NCBI GenBank assembly: GCA_029263945.1
Contig: JARIDM010000069.1
Coordinates: 1-13,770 of the forward strand
Source: Sporosarcina sp.
GTDB lineage: Bacteria > Bacillota > Bacilli > Bacillales_A > Planococcaceae
Reading direction: 5' to 3'
Length of the DNA stretch: 13,770 bases
Shown one piece after another: positions 13,380 through 13,770 of this stretch. The translations under genes were made by a program, and so were the position numbers. Below the pieces are notes generated by a model. The model was not told the DNA's origin. It saw nothing but the letters and a program-made list of their open reading frames with translations, and searched no databases. Each line of letters starts with the position of its first letter. Positions within the stretch are counted from its first letter, which is position 1.

Positions 13380-13770
13380 ATGCAACGCTATTTCCTAGAA
13401 CAACCATTTGATGAACAAGATACTGCTGTTATCACTGGTGATGACTATAAACATATAGCGAATGTGATGCGTATGACGGCAGACGATGAAATTATTGCCG
13501 TCTCTGCAGGCGAAGCTTTTGTTTCTATTATTGTTAACATCGCTGATGGAGCAGTTGAAGTTCGAAAAACAAATAACAATCCTTTGCCTAAAAATGAGTT
13601 GCCTGTTTCGGTTACGATTGTGAGTGGCCTTGCTAAAGGAGACAAACATGATTTAATTGTACAAAAAGGAACGGAACTCGGGGCATCTTCTGTTATTCTT
13701 TTTAAAGCAGAAAGATCGATTGTTAAATGGGATGATAAGAAAGGCGCGAAGAAAATTGGGCGCCTTCAAA
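13380..13770 (+). CDS. rsmE: RsmE, 16S rRNA (uracil-1498-N3) methyltransferase, 5' part only
   Basis: SPOUT-class methyltransferase that modifies U1498 of 16S rRNA. Only the first 130 codons are present, because the frame runs off the window without a stop; complete proteins are about 245-255 residues. The visible part starts MQRYFLEQPF, has an N-terminal PUA-like RNA-binding domain (about 1-70, with HIANVMRM near 25-32), then enters the catalytic domain at SGLAKGDKHDLIVQKGTELGA, a diagnostic RsmE stretch. The ATG lies four bases after the prmA TGA. The ATG at 13375 that overlaps that stop is in another frame and ends after seven codons. B. subtilis calls this gene yqeU. Confidence 0.93.
   Translation, partial: MQRYFLEQPFDEQDTAVITGDDYKHIANVMRMTADDEIIAVSAGEAFVSIIVNIADGAVEVRKTNNNPLPKNELPVSVTIVSGLAKGDKHDLIVQKGTELGASSVILFKAERSIVKWDDKKGAKKIGRLQ

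Overview
The window reads as a low-GC Gram-positive chromosome of the order Bacillales. The evidence is the hemW-hrcA-grpE-dnaK-dnaJ-prmA-rsmE gene order, a perfect CIRCE operator, a DnaK lacking the extra ATPase-domain segment seen in Gram-negative homologues, strong AGGAGG-type ribosome binding sites and several TTG starts. The protein flavour suggests the Planococcaceae/Caryophanaceae side (Sporosarcina- or Lysinibacillus-like), but that is an impression and not a demonstrated placement.

Positions 1 to about 6140 look like an accessory region of singly transcribed genes, most followed by their own hairpin. It starts with a secreted cholesterol-dependent cytolysin (195-1730) behind a consensus sigma-A promoter whose start point lies inside a perfect 12-bp inverted repeat. 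Next are a small reverse-strand gene of unknown function (2036-2365), a CPA1-type cation/proton antiporter (2444-3634), an unrecognised 189-residue soluble protein (3798-4367) and a 14-helix DHA2 drug-efflux transporter (4603-6042) with a repeat-rich upstream region. No transposase, integrase, tRNA, rRNA or CRISPR array is visible.

Positions 6163 to 13770 are the conserved heat-shock locus. hemW (radical-SAM heme chaperone) comes first, behind a candidate promoter and a terminator-like hairpin inside its leader. A sigma-A promoter and CIRCE then drive hrcA-grpE-dnaK. A strong terminator follows dnaK, and an extended -10 promoter restarts transcription for dnaJ, prmA and rsmE, the last cut off by the window edge. 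HrcA represses through CIRCE. DnaK, DnaJ and GrpE form the Hsp70 folding cycle. PrmA and RsmE modify ribosomal protein L11 and 16S rRNA.

The most notable item is the cytolysin. It has no cysteine at all, carries the undecapeptide ESTGLAWDWWR instead of the canonical ECTGLAWEWWR, and differs from perfringolysin O (sequence recalled from memory) at a lysine implicated in the prepore-to-pore switch and at two residues flanking the cholesterol-recognition Thr-Leu pair. The cytolysin promoter palindrome and the hemW leader are the main regulatory candidates.
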